NCBI GenBank assembly: GCA_005884765.1
Contig: VAZV01000181.1
Coordinates: 1-41,460 of the forward strand
Reading direction: 5' to 3'
Source of the DNA: Alphaproteobacteria bacterium
GTDB lineage: Bacteria; Pseudomonadota; Alphaproteobacteria; Rhizobiales; Xanthobacteraceae
Length of the DNA: 41,460 nt
A program made the position numbers and the translations under genes. Below, piece after piece: positions 15,668 to 23,642 of the stretch. The notes under the pieces are model-generated. The model saw only the letters and a list, made by a program, of their open reading frames with translations, did not search any database and was not told where the DNA came from. How positions within the stretch are numbered: the stretch's first letter is position 1; each line of letters opens with the position of its first letter.

Positions 15668-16774
15668 ATGAATCTGGGTTTCTTCACGATGCCTATCCAT
15701 CCCCTCGAGAAGGATTGGCGGCGGTCGTTGAAAGAAGACCGCGAAGCCTTTCTGCTGGCCGACGAATTGGGGCTTACGGAGGCCTATGTCGGCGAGCACG
15801 TGACTGACAGAGCCGAGAACATCACCTCTTGCATCGCATTTCTGGCGTGGATTGCGGCGGCCACCAAGCGGATCAAACTCGGCACCGGCACGATCAATAT
15901 GCCAAACACCCATCCTGCCGCCGTCGCGGCCAGTGTGGCGATGCTCGATCACATGCTCGAGGGGCGTTTAATCTTCGGCATCAGCCCCGGCGGGCTCCTG
16001 TCGGATGCGGAACTGTTCGGAAATCTGGACGCCGATCGCAACGCGATGTTTCTTGAGGCCATCAATAGGGTCTTGGATATCTGGGCCGGCCAGCCGCCGT
16101 ACAATTTTCACGGAAAATATTGGAATATTTCGACCGAAAAGACTTCAATCTTGGATATCGGACAGGGGTTCATCGCGCGCCCGCTGCAACAGCCACATCC
16201 ACCGATTGTCGTCACCGCCGTCGCCCCCTTTTCGAAGGGTGTCACGGAAGCTGCCGCACGTGGCTGGGACCCGATCTCCGCCAACTTCCTGATGCCCGCC
16301 TGGGTCAAGACCCACTGGCCGAAATATGTCGAGGGCTGCGAACGCGCCGGTCGTGCCGCCGACCCCGCGAACTGGCGTGTGGCCAAGAGCGTGTTCGTTG
16401 CCAAGGACGCCCAAACGGCGAAGGCCTACGCCACCGATCCAAACGGCCCCTACGTTTATTACTATCGTTCGCTTTTCACCAAGCTCAAGATGAGCGGCCG
16501 CATCGAACTGTTCAAGACCCGTCGTGACCAGCCCGACGACGAGGTGACGCTGGAAATGATCTGCGACAAGCTCATCATCTACGGAACGCCGGATAGCGTC
16601 GCCGATCAGTTATTGGCTTTCCAGAATGAAGTCGGCAAGTTCGGCACGTTGCTGTACGCCGGCAAGGACTGGATGGACCGCGAGCTCGGTCGACAATCCA
16701 TGATCCTGATGGCCGAAAAGGTCATGCCGCGGGTCAACGCCGGCACCGCGAACCGGTCCAACGCCGCGGAATAG
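15668..16774 (+). CDS. LLM-class (luciferase-like) flavin-dependent oxidoreductase
   Basis: A 368-residue TIM-barrel enzyme of the bacterial luciferase-like family, which uses reduced FMN or F420. Family features are NLGFFTMPIHP at the N-terminus, the segment ATKRIKLGTGTINMPNTHP around residues 65-83, and GRLIFGISPGG near 104-114. Such enzymes insert one oxygen atom, for example limonene 1,2-monooxygenase or the RutA-type ring-opening oxygenases. GGGAG precedes the ATG. It is followed after 30 bp by the deacetylase-like gene. Reduced flavin could come from the flavin reductase at 18367-18933 in the same putative regulon. The closest relative by feel is the limonene monooxygenase branch, but substrate assignment would be a guess. 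Confidence 0.88.
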   Translation: MNLGFFTMPIHPLEKDWRRSLKEDREAFLLADELGLTEAYVGEHVTDRAENITSCIAFLAWIAAATKRIKLGTGTINMPNTHPAAVAASVAMLDHMLEGRLIFGISPGGLLSDAELFGNLDADRNAMFLEAINRVLDIWAGQPPYNFHGKYWNISTEKTSILDIGQGFIARPLQQPHPPIVVTAVAPFSKGVTEAAARGWDPISANFLMPAWVKTHWPKYVEGCERAGRAADPANWRVAKSVFVAKDAQTAKAYATDPNGPYVYYYRSLFTKLKMSGRIELFKTRRDQPDDEVTLEMICDKLIIYGTPDSVADQLLAFQNEVGKFGTLLYAGKDWMDRELGRQSMILMAEKVMPRVNAGTANRSNAAE

Positions 16775-16804
16775 TCCCCAGTCAGAAATCAATAAAGGCC
16801 TGTT

Positions 16805-17680
16805 GTGGCTCTTAGCGATCGCATTCCTTATCAGGCTCAAATCGACCGGCCCAAACTCAGGCTACCTGACGGCAACAAGCTCGCCGTATGGGTTATCCTG
16901 AATGTCGAGGAGTGGCGGATCGAGAACGCGATGCCGCGAACCGTGCTAAGCCCGCCGATGGGACAACCCTTGCTGCCGGATGTCCCCAACTGGTCCTGGC
17001 ACGAATACGGTATGCGCGCCGGATTCTGGCGTCAGTTCAAGGCACTGACGGATCGCGCCATGCCGGTGACGCTGGCACTCAACGCCAACGTCTGCAACGC
17101 CTATCCGCGCGTCGCTGCAGCCGCGCTTGATGCCGGTTTCGAGTTCATGGGCCACGGGTTTGTTCAGAGCCCGATGCACAAGCTCAACAATCAGGCCGAC
17201 GCGATCCAACGGGCGGTCGATACGATCGCCAAGTTCACCAAGAAGGCGCCGAGGTCATGGGAAAGCCCCGGTCTGACGGAAACCGAGGATACGCTGGACC
17301 TGCTGCGTCTCAGTGGCATCGAATATGTGGCGGACTGGGTGATCGACGATCTTCCGCAGGATATCGCAACGGCTCACGGCACCATCACGACGATACCCTA
17401 TTCCGTTGAGACCAACGACATCGTCATCCATGCTTTGCAGCACCTTCCTTCAGAGCAATTCCTGAAACGCTGCACCGATCAATTCGACCGACTGTACCTG
17501 GAAGGCGCAAGCAATGCGCGGATCATGGCAATCTCCATTCATCCCTACATCACGGGCGTTCCACATCGCATCAAATACCTGGAAGCCTTGCTCGACTACG
17601 TCATCGGTCATGACGGTGTTGCGTTGATGACCGCGAGCGAAATCGGCGATTGGTACCGTGGCGAAATGACGAAGAAATAA
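16805..17680 (+). CDS. Polysaccharide deacetylase / allantoinase-like (PuuE) hydrolase
   Basis: A 291-residue member of the polysaccharide-deacetylase (NodB-like) superfamily, of the branch that includes the cofactor-free allantoinase PuuE and cyclic-imide or peptidoglycan hydrolases. Supporting segments are NVEEWRIEN near residues 33-41, MGHGFVQSPMHKLNNQ near 115-130, and AISIHPYITGVPHR near the C-terminus. The start is a GTG at 16805. There is no signal peptide, so it works in the cytoplasm rather than on an envelope polymer. It stands 30 bp after the LLM oxidoreductase gene. A cytoplasmic amide or cyclic-amide hydrolase acting on the oxygenated product is a reasonable inference. Confidence 0.82.
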   Translation: MALSDRIPYQAQIDRPKLRLPDGNKLAVWVILNVEEWRIENAMPRTVLSPPMGQPLLPDVPNWSWHEYGMRAGFWRQFKALTDRAMPVTLALNANVCNAYPRVAAAALDAGFEFMGHGFVQSPMHKLNNQADAIQRAVDTIAKFTKKAPRSWESPGLTETEDTLDLLRLSGIEYVADWVIDDLPQDIATAHGTITTIPYSVETNDIVIHALQHLPSEQFLKRCTDQFDRLYLEGASNARIMAISIHPYITGVPHRIKYLEALLDYVIGHDGVALMTASEIGDWYRGEMTKK

Positions 17681-17683
17681 CCG

Positions 17684-18370
17684 CTATCCAACGACCTTCA
17701 TTGGAGTTAGTCGCAGTTCACTCGCAGCCCCAAAAACACGTGCGTAACCAGTCAGAAAAGCATCCAGCGCGTCGCTGATCATCTGCTCCTTGTCCTCTAG
17801 CGCGGGAGACCCGTAAATAAATTTGCGAACTCCATAATAGAAGATTCCGCCGTGAAATACCCACGCAAGCTCAAGCTCGGCTGCGCTCGGCCTGCTCTGC
17901 ACTGGGAACCCTGCCTCGTGGCGGCATTCCCTGATGATGCGGGACAGAATCTTGTCCCTCACCATGTCAACATACCAGCGGTTGATATCGAGCCCTTTCA
18001 GACCGGAGTAGAGATAGATACGCAGCCATTTCCGGTCAAAGATCACATTCGTATAGGCATTATAAAACTCCTGCAGGCGGTCGCGGATCGGCCGCGAGCG
18101 GTCAGTCAGCAACTTCTCCCAACCGGTATCGAGCGGCTCGAGATAAACCGTGCGATACACCTCCTTGATCAGGTCATCTTTGCTTGGGAAATAGCGATAC
18201 AACAGCGGCTGGGTTACGCCCAGGCGACGCGCCAGATCCCGTGTACCGCCGCCAAAGCCCTCTTCCGAAAAGAATTCGGTCGCTTTGACGACGAACTCCT
18301 TGCGCCGATCGTCCGGAGAGAGCCGCTTCTGCTTGGCGCGGGTGCGCCTGCGCGGTGCCTTCGTTCTCAT
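17684..18370 (-). CDS. TetR/AcrR-family transcriptional regulator
   Basis: A 228-residue TetR-family regulator. The N-terminal DNA-binding domain has its helix-turn-helix at about residues 43-62 (TRDLARRLGVTQPLLYRYF), followed by the typical PSKDDLI. The C-terminal ligand domain is aromatic-rich (WLRIYLYSGLKG, FHGGIFYYGVRKF). A basic leader of about 20 residues precedes the domain. The ATG at 18370 overlaps the stop of the flavin reductase gene (ATGA), so the longer open frame upstream is not used. It is co-transcribed with the two-component monooxygenase genes and is the best candidate for binding the shared motif found upstream of that operon, coxM/LLM and livK, which implies autoregulation. 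Confidence 0.88.
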   Translation of the reverse strand: MRTKAPRRRTRAKQKRLSPDDRRKEFVVKATEFFSEEGFGGGTRDLARRLGVTQPLLYRYFPSKDDLIKEVYRTVYLEPLDTGWEKLLTDRSRPIRDRLQEFYNAYTNVIFDRKWLRIYLYSGLKGLDINRWYVDMVRDKILSRIIRECRHEAGFPVQSRPSAAELELAWVFHGGIFYYGVRKFIYGSPALEDKEQMISDALDAFLTGYARVFGAASELRLTPMKVVG

Positions 18371-18933
18371 GATTTGTCGGCCGCCGACCCGCTGTCCGCA
18401 ACGAACCGGCCGTAGCCGCCGCGCGCGAACAAAAGCGGTTCCTTCCTGCCATAGGAATAGGCCTCCACCACGCCGAGGAAAATCACGTGGTCGCCACCAT
18501 AATATCGATTGGCGGCCCGGCATTGAAAATTCGCGACGCTGTCGGCGAGGATCGGAGCGTTGCCGAGGCCCGGCCTCCAGTTGACACCGGCGAATTTGTC
18601 ATCCGAGGATTTGGCAAATTTGTTCGCAAGTGCCTGCTGCGATACCCCGAGTACATTGACGGCGAAGTGGGTGGCGTTCTGGAAAACGCTCAGGCTCGAA
18701 GAATAAAGCACCAGGCTCCAGAGCACGAGTGGAGGATTGAGCGACACCGAGGCAAAGGAATTGCAGGTGATGCCATAGGGCTTTCCGTCAGTGCCGGCCG
18801 CGGTGATGATGGTCACGCCTGTTGCGTAAGTGCCGAGCGCATTGCGGAAGTCCCGCGGATCGATCGGCGAATGGCCACTGGCCAATTCGTTAGCTGTGTC
18901 CGGAGTGGTCGGATGGTTGGGCGCGTCAGTCAT
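18367..18933 (-). CDS. Flavin reductase domain protein (HpaC/HsaB-like)
   Basis: A 188-residue NAD(P)H:flavin oxidoreductase of the HpaC/HsaB/RutF family. Family signatures are YATGVTIITA near residues 36-45, GITCNSFASVSLNPPLVLWS near 57-76, NVLG near 96, and the C-terminal HVIFLGVVEAY. It supplies diffusible reduced FMN or FAD to a partner oxygenase. GAGG precedes its ATG, within the 3' end region of the monooxygenase gene nine bases upstream. The stop overlaps the TetR start. Partners are the adjacent oxygenase and possibly the LLM enzyme. Confidence 0.9.
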   Translation of the reverse strand: MTDAPNHPTTPDTANELASGHSPIDPRDFRNALGTYATGVTIITAAGTDGKPYGITCNSFASVSLNPPLVLWSLVLYSSSLSVFQNATHFAVNVLGVSQQALANKFAKSSDDKFAGVNWRPGLGNAPILADSVANFQCRAANRYYGGDHVIFLGVVEAYSYGRKEPLLFARGGYGRFVADSGSAADKS

Positions 18934-18942
18934 CCACCAGCC

Positions 18943-20175
18943 TCAAAGCGTCAGATTTTCGGATGGCAGACCAAGCGCTACCCGACCGTAATTGGTGCCG
19001 GCCGCGTCGAAATTGAACGCGATGTGCGAGTTGATCGCATGGGCATCGCGGAACTGCCGCTGCAGCACGCCGGTCGTGAACAAACCTCGCGCGCCGCTCG
19101 CCGCAAACAACATGGATACCGCGTCGGTGCATAGATTCACGGAAAAAGCTCCATCGCGGCGCGATTTGGTCTTGGCGGCGATGTCCGGAATATGTCCCCG
19201 TCTCGCGTCCGCCATCGCCTCAATACACGCCGAACGCATGATCAATCGTGCGGCATCAATCTTAGCCGACGCCTCGGCGATTTTGATCTGCGTACTCTGC
19301 ATGTCGCCCAGCTTGGTGCGACTGTAGGTCGACGCGCGATGTCGGGCGATATCGACATAGTCATCGAGACAGGCCTGCGCGTTCCCCAGCGCGACGCCCG
19401 AGAGTACGTAGGGAAACAGCGAGAATACCGGTAACGTGTAAAGCGGATTCGGATTGACCGCACTGCCCGGCGTCGGGCCGCCGGCGAGATTGCTCACCGC
19501 GACCGTCATCGGCTCGGCGACAAAAGCATCTTTGACTTCGACATCGTTCGAGCCGGTGCCCCGCAATCCCGCTGCATTCCAGGTATCAACGATATTGTAA
19601 TCGTTCCTATGCACCAGAAAAATCCGGTATTCGATCCCATCAGCTTCATCATCGGACGACACAACGCTGGCAAGCATATTCCATTCGCAGGAAGCAACCC
19701 CCGACGAGAACGGCCAGTTGCCGCGCAGCCGGTAGCCGCCCTCGACTTTTCTCGCGCGGCCTGCGGGAAAAATGAAAGAGGACGCGATCAGCGTATCAAC
19801 ATTCGTACCCCAGACCTCATCCTGAGCGCGCGGATCGAACATGCCCAGCATCCAATGGTGACTTGCCAGATTGGCAAAATTCCACGCCACCGACGCATCG
19901 GCACGTCCCAGCATGTCGGCACAGTCGACCAGTGAAACGTAATCGAGTTCGGAGCCGCCTACCCGCTTCGGCTGCACGATCCTGAATAGACCGGCGTCGT
20001 GCAGATCGCGCTCGGTTTCCGGGGGCAAGCGCCGCAGCTCCTCGGTGTTCGCCGCGCGATCGCGCAGTTGCGGAATTAGCGCCTTGGCCCGAGCGACCAT
20101 AGTCATATAGGCGTGCTCGCCTGGCTCCGGCCCCGCGGGTTGCTCTGTGTTTGGCTTTCGACCAACACCCGCCAT
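18943..20175 (-). CDS. Flavin-dependent monooxygenase, oxygenase subunit (acyl-CoA dehydrogenase fold; HsaA/HpaB-C2/DszC-like)
   Basis: A 410-residue protein with the acyl-CoA dehydrogenase fold. In the ACAD/HpaB/DszC branch it hydroxylates aromatic rings or oxidises sulfur or nitrogen using reduced flavin. The N-terminal helical domain includes LGRADASVAWNFANLASHH, the middle beta domain has GGYRLRGNWPFSSGV and GTGSNDVEV, and the C-terminal helices close the fold. The start at 20175 is set by AGGGAAGG six bases upstream; the frame stays open further but without a good site. The adjacent flavin reductase confirms the two-component monooxygenase reading over a true acyl-CoA dehydrogenase. Operator copy B lies about 120 bp upstream. 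Confidence 0.88.
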   Translation of the reverse strand: MAGVGRKPNTEQPAGPEPGEHAYMTMVARAKALIPQLRDRAANTEELRRLPPETERDLHDAGLFRIVQPKRVGGSELDYVSLVDCADMLGRADASVAWNFANLASHHWMLGMFDPRAQDEVWGTNVDTLIASSFIFPAGRARKVEGGYRLRGNWPFSSGVASCEWNMLASVVSSDDEADGIEYRIFLVHRNDYNIVDTWNAAGLRGTGSNDVEVKDAFVAEPMTVAVSNLAGGPTPGSAVNPNPLYTLPVFSLFPYVLSGVALGNAQACLDDYVDIARHRASTYSRTKLGDMQSTQIKIAEASAKIDAARLIMRSACIEAMADARRGHIPDIAAKTKSRRDGAFSVNLCTDAVSMLFAASGARGLFTTGVLQRQFRDAHAINSHIAFNFDAAGTNYGRVALGLPSENLTL

Positions 20176-20268
20176 TTCAGCCTTCCCTGCTATTTCGTCC
20201 AGAGCGAATTCAACCGATCGAGGCAGAGGATAATACCTCACCGTCTTGTTCGGCGAACTTGAACCCGC

Positions 20269-20280
20269 TTGACCGGTCAA
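20269..20280. promoter_or_regulatory. Perfect 12-bp palindrome upstream of the monooxygenase operon
   Basis: TTGACCGGTCAA is fully self-complementary and lies 13 bp from operator copy B in the 198-bp divergent region. It may be a second regulatory site. No other copy was noticed in the window, so it is not part of the shared motif. Confidence 0.3.
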
Positions 20281-20293
20281 AGTTACTTAGCGA

Positions 20294-20311
20294 TTGTTTA
20301 TCGCCTGATTA
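20294..20311 (+). promoter_or_regulatory. Operator motif copy B (putative TetR box)
   Basis: TTGTTTATCGCCTGATTA matches copy A at 15 of 18 positions and copy C2 at 14 of 18, with the same imperfect dyad. It lies about 120 bp from the monooxygenase start and 63 bp from the start of the divergent beta-hydroxyacid dehydrogenase. It would place the TetR gene, third in the left-hand operon, under its own control. Confidence 0.6.
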
Positions 20312-20373
20312 CTAATTAAGGCGCGGCTGGCAATGCGCGTCAATCTATTTCGACAGGCAGGAAACAAACCGGC

Positions 20374-21264
20374 ATGGACAAGACTGTTGGAATCGTTGGA
20401 CTTGGCATCATGGGAGGTGCGATTGCCCGCAACCTTGTCGATCGCGGCTGGCACGTTATCGGTTTCGATATCGACGGGACGCGGCGAAATGAGCTTGCAC
20501 AGGCCAATGTCATCATCGCCGCGAATGCCGGTCAGGTCGCGCGCGACGCGCCTATTGTGATGACCAGCCTTCCGAGCCCTGCGGCCGTCGATCAGGTCGC
20601 GTTGGAGATCGTAGACTCCGCGCAATCTCGGCGGATGGTGGTGGAACTCAGCACGCTGAGCCTCGCCGACAAGCTTCGTTTCGAGGCAACCTTGGCCAAA
20701 GCGGGCCATATCGCCCTGGATTGCCCACTCAGCGGAACCGGTGCGCAGGCAAAAGACCGCGATCTCGTCGTCTATGCCAGCGGTGACGGCAAGGCGATCG
20801 CACAATGCATCGGCCTCTTCTCTGACTTCGCCAAGCAAAGCGCCGATCTCGGCAAGTTCGGCAATGGCAGTCGGATGAAATTCATCGCCAATCATCTGGT
20901 CGCAATCAACAATGTCGCCGCGGCGGAAGCGATGATCCTGGGCCAGCGCGCCGGCCTCGATCCGAAAATGGTGGTCGACATGGTCGGCCCCGGGGCCGGC
21001 GGGTCACGAATGTTTCAGATGCGCGCACCAATGATGGCGGAGGGCGTCTATGAGCCCGCAACCATGAAGGTCTCGACCTGGAAAAAGGATATGGCCATCA
21101 TCGCCGAGTTCGCCGACGATGTTGGGTGCGAAACTCCTCTGTTTACGCTGACGCAGCCGGTCTACAGCGAGGCGATTGCGATGGGGTTGGGCGACCAGGA
21201 CACTGCGTCAGTTTTCGAAGTATTGAAAAAGACCATCATCAGGCCGCCTAAGTCCGGCGCCTAA
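20374..21264 (+). CDS. Beta-hydroxyacid dehydrogenase (3-hydroxyisobutyrate dehydrogenase family)
   Basis: A 296-residue NAD(P)-dependent dehydrogenase. The cofactor loop is GLGIMG at residues 9-14, the substrate loop CPLSGTGAQ includes S120-G121, and the catalytic lysine is K169 in GNGSRMKFIANH. It differs clearly from the copies at 9388 and 26073, so the three are not recent duplicates. It is divergent from the monooxygenase operon and shares operator copy B with it. It precedes the Liv importer genes, with 206 bp and two further operator copies between. It likely handles a short hydroxy acid or semialdehyde in the same pathway. Confidence 0.9.
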   Translation: MDKTVGIVGLGIMGGAIARNLVDRGWHVIGFDIDGTRRNELAQANVIIAANAGQVARDAPIVMTSLPSPAAVDQVALEIVDSAQSRRMVVELSTLSLADKLRFEATLAKAGHIALDCPLSGTGAQAKDRDLVVYASGDGKAIAQCIGLFSDFAKQSADLGKFGNGSRMKFIANHLVAINNVAAAEAMILGQRAGLDPKMVVDMVGPGAGGSRMFQMRAPMMAEGVYEPATMKVSTWKKDMAIIAEFADDVGCETPLFTLTQPVYSEAIAMGLGDQDTASVFEVLKKTIIRPPKSGA

Positions 21265-21371
21265 TACCCCGGAATTCCATCCGGGAGTCAAAATGCATTC
21301 CAAATGCCGCACTGCATCAAAGCCGGAAAGCAAGCGCAGCCGTGCCGCGTCCGGCCATGCCGCCCCGGCAG

Positions 21372-21389
21372 TTGGTTATCACTTGATCA
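21372..21389 (+). promoter_or_regulatory. Operator motif copy C2 upstream of livK
   Basis: TTGGTTATCACTTGATCA matches copies A and B (12/18 and 14/18). Its start is 33 bp upstream of the start of copy C1, about three helical turns, so two regulator dimers could bind one face of the DNA. The surrounding 21265-21470 gap also holds a weak six-bp hairpin (CCCGGA/TCCGGG at 21268-21285) after the dehydrogenase gene, and GGGGAGG just before the livK start. Confidence 0.55.
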
Positions 21390-21404
21390 TTTATGACTTC
21401 CGTT

Positions 21405-21422
21405 CAATAAATCACTTAATCA
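21405..21422 (+). promoter_or_regulatory. Operator motif copy C1 upstream of livK (degenerate)
   Basis: CAATAAATCACTTAATCA is the most diverged copy, 11/18 identical to C2, with the ATCACTT core intact. It ends 49 bp before the livK ATG, where a repressor would overlap a core promoter. TTGATC at 21384 and ATAAAT at 21407, 17 bp apart, could be a sigma-70-like pair overlapping both copies; this assignment is weak. Confidence 0.4.
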
Positions 21423-21470
21423 ACAAGACATAGAGCCGATCTTCAGATGTAGCGTTTTGGGGAGGATCCA

Positions 21471-22718
21471 ATGACGATGTCGCGACGACAATTTGTCGGT
21501 AGCGTTGCCGGCGCGGGTATCACCAGCTTAGCGGCCCCTCATTTCCTCTCTGCGCAACCTAGCGAACCTATTCGCATTGGCCTACTCGCGGCCAAGACCG
21601 GGCCGCTGGCGTCTGGCGGCATCGATATGGACCTTGCGCTGACAATGTTTCTCAGGGAGCGCGAGAACACGCTCGCCGGGCGTAAGGTCGAACTGATCGT
21701 CGCCGATACCGCCGGCGTCCCCGCAACCGCACGGACCAAGGCGCAGGAGTTGGTCGAAAAGAACAATGTGCATTGCATCATTGGACCGCTCGCGGCTTTC
21801 GAAGCACTGGCCATCGCTGACTATCTCACGGAAAAGGAGATGCCGACGCTTGGCGTCGCCGCGGCAGAGGACATGACGCAGCGGCACCCGAGCCCGTGGT
21901 TTGTTCGCCTGACCTCGACATCGGCACAGTGCGCCTATCCGCTCGCTGACTATGCCGCCAAAGAATTGAAGTACAAGAGGATCGTCACTATCGCCGACGA
22001 CTTTGCCTATGGGCACGAAATGTGCGCCGGTTTTCAGCGCTCATTCGAGGATAGCGGCGGCAAGATCATTCAGAAGATATTCACGCCGTTGGCGACACCC
22101 GACTACGGCAGCTATGTCGCGCAGGTAAAGGCCGGGGACGCGATTTTCCTGGGTACGGCCGGCTCTAACGGATTCCGGTTCCTGCGGCAGTTCATTGAAT
22201 ATGGGCTGAAGGACAAGATGGCAGTCATCGGCGGTATGACAGCGCTCGATGAATCCGTCCTTCGTAACATGGGCGATGAGGCGCTGGGCATCTTGACCAC
22301 GAGCTGGTATTCCGCCGAACTGGACAACCCGCTCAACAAGGCCTTTGCGCCGGCTTTCCGCAAGCAATTCAAATACGATCCCGGCTATTACGCCGGAAGT
22401 ACCTACGTTTCCGGAGAAGTTCTCGAAGTCGCACTCAAATCCATCCAGGCGAATGTTGAAGACAAGAAAGCGCTAATGGCGGCAATCCGCGGCAGCAACG
22501 CTGACACCGTGCGCGGCGTCATCAAGTTCGATGGGTCCGGCAATGCAATCGGCAACGTATACATCCGCAAGGTGACCAAGAGCGATGGCAGGCTGGTCAA
22601 TTCCGTCATCAAGACCTATCCCGATGTCACCCAGTTCTGGACCTATGACAAGGCGGCATTCCTGAAAAACCCGGTCTATTCGCGCGACTATCCGCCGGCG
22701 AAAAACCTGGAGCAGTAA
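21471..22718 (+). CDS. ABC transporter substrate-binding protein (LivK-like) with Tat signal
   Basis: A 415-residue periplasmic binding protein of the branched-chain amino acid/amide (Peripla_BP_6) family. Its N-terminus, MSRRQFVGSVAGAGITSLAA, is a twin-arginine signal, so it is exported folded. The mature part begins near PIRIGLLAAKTGPLASGG and shows the usual two-domain fold, with GPLAAFEALA contacting the ligand in relatives. GGGGAGG precedes the ATG. It heads the liv operon and has two operator-like boxes upstream. LivK-type proteins in catabolic islands often bind aromatic acids rather than leucine, which fits here. Confidence 0.9.
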   Translation: MTMSRRQFVGSVAGAGITSLAAPHFLSAQPSEPIRIGLLAAKTGPLASGGIDMDLALTMFLRERENTLAGRKVELIVADTAGVPATARTKAQELVEKNNVHCIIGPLAAFEALAIADYLTEKEMPTLGVAAAEDMTQRHPSPWFVRLTSTSAQCAYPLADYAAKELKYKRIVTIADDFAYGHEMCAGFQRSFEDSGGKIIQKIFTPLATPDYGSYVAQVKAGDAIFLGTAGSNGFRFLRQFIEYGLKDKMAVIGGMTALDESVLRNMGDEALGILTTSWYSAELDNPLNKAFAPAFRKQFKYDPGYYAGSTYVSGEVLEVALKSIQANVEDKKALMAAIRGSNADTVRGVIKFDGSGNAIGNVYIRKVTKSDGRLVNSVIKTYPDVTQFWTYDKAAFLKNPVYSRDYPPAKNLEQ

Positions 22719-22775
22719 ATTCGCCTCCGGTGCGTGGCGCCGGTCCCGAACAAACGACAACAAGATCGGCCGACG

Positions 22776-23642
22776 ATGCAGTTTTGGATCATTCAGGGTC
22801 TCAACAGCCTGTCGCTTGGCGGGCTGCTGTTCCTGCTGTCGTCGGGCTTCTCGCTCATTTTCGGACTGATGCGACTGGCAAACCTGACGCACGGCGCGTT
22901 CTTCATGTTGGGAACGTATTTCGCGGCAACCGCGATGCGCACGTACGACGACCTCAATATCTGGGTGACGGCGCTCGGCGCGGGAATCGCGGTGGCGGCG
23001 GTCGGCGGCCTCTTCGAACGTCTGGTACTGACCCGGCTGAAGGCCAATCCGCTGGGTCAGGTTTTGGTGACGCTCGGGATGTCCTTCATCATTTCGGACG
23101 CATGCCTGATGTTCTGGGGCGGCGATTCGATACCGGTGCCGACGCCGCCAAACCTGCAATCCCCGACGCGCGTCTTCGGCTTCGTGTTTCCGACCTATCG
23201 GCTGGTCTTGGTCGGATGCGCCATCGCCACCGCGACCTTGTTGTATTTTCTGATCGAGCGGACACGACTGGGAGCGATGATCCGCGCCGGTGTCGACGAC
23301 CGCCAGATGGCGCGTGCAGTCGGCATCCCCGTCTCCAACTTATTCACACTGGTGTTTTGTCTCGGTGCTGGGATCGCCGGCGCCGGCGGCGTACTCGGCG
23401 GGCCGATTTTGTCGGCCTATCCCGGACTCGATGCCGACATGCTGCCACTCGCACTGATCGTCGTCATCCTGGGAGGAATTGGCAGCTTGCTCGGCGCCTT
23501 CATCGGCAGCTTCATTATCGGGATCATCTACACATTTGGCACGGCGCTGTTTCCGGAACTAGCCTACATCATCCTCTTCCTGCCGATGATTTTCGTTATT
23601 GCGTTTCGGCCACAGGGCCTGTTCGGACGTGTCGGCACATGA
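22776..23642 (+). CDS. livH: Branched-chain amino acid-type ABC permease (LivH)
   Basis: A 288-residue inner-membrane permease from the ATG at 22776; a GTG at 22734 is open but has no ribosome-binding site and would prepend a non-hydrophobic tail. About eight hydrophobic segments are seen. LivH hallmarks are GLMRLANLTHGAFFMLGTY near the N-terminus, GVDDRQMARAVGIPV in the cytoplasmic loop, and the ending FRPQGLFGR. The stop overlaps the livM start (ATGA). It forms the channel with LivM for the ligand delivered by the LivK-like protein. Confidence 0.92.
   Translation: MQFWIIQGLNSLSLGGLLFLLSSGFSLIFGLMRLANLTHGAFFMLGTYFAATAMRTYDDLNIWVTALGAGIAVAAVGGLFERLVLTRLKANPLGQVLVTLGMSFIISDACLMFWGGDSIPVPTPPNLQSPTRVFGFVFPTYRLVLVGCAIATATLLYFLIERTRLGAMIRAGVDDRQMARAVGIPVSNLFTLVFCLGAGIAGAGGVLGGPILSAYPGLDADMLPLALIVVILGGIGSLLGAFIGSFIIGIIYTFGTALFPELAYIILFLPMIFVIAFRPQGLFGRVGT

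Noticed and set aside
15668..18933. A Rut-type pyrimidine degradation operon
   Set aside because: An LLM oxygenase and a flavin reductase are present, but RutB, RutC, RutD and RutE are absent and the hydrolase is of another superfamily.
21294..21434. 46-codon plus-strand frame with GGGAG site before livK
   Set aside because: It runs straight through both operator copies and the likely promoter, and the product shows no helix or motif. A leader peptide is not excluded but is unsupported.
22730..23638. Open plus-strand frame of about 300 codons running into livM and covering livH
   Set aside because: It lies on top of an unmistakable livH in another frame, its translation is Arg/Pro-rich and family-less, and livM has a normal start in an ATGA overlap. 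It is a GC-content artefact.
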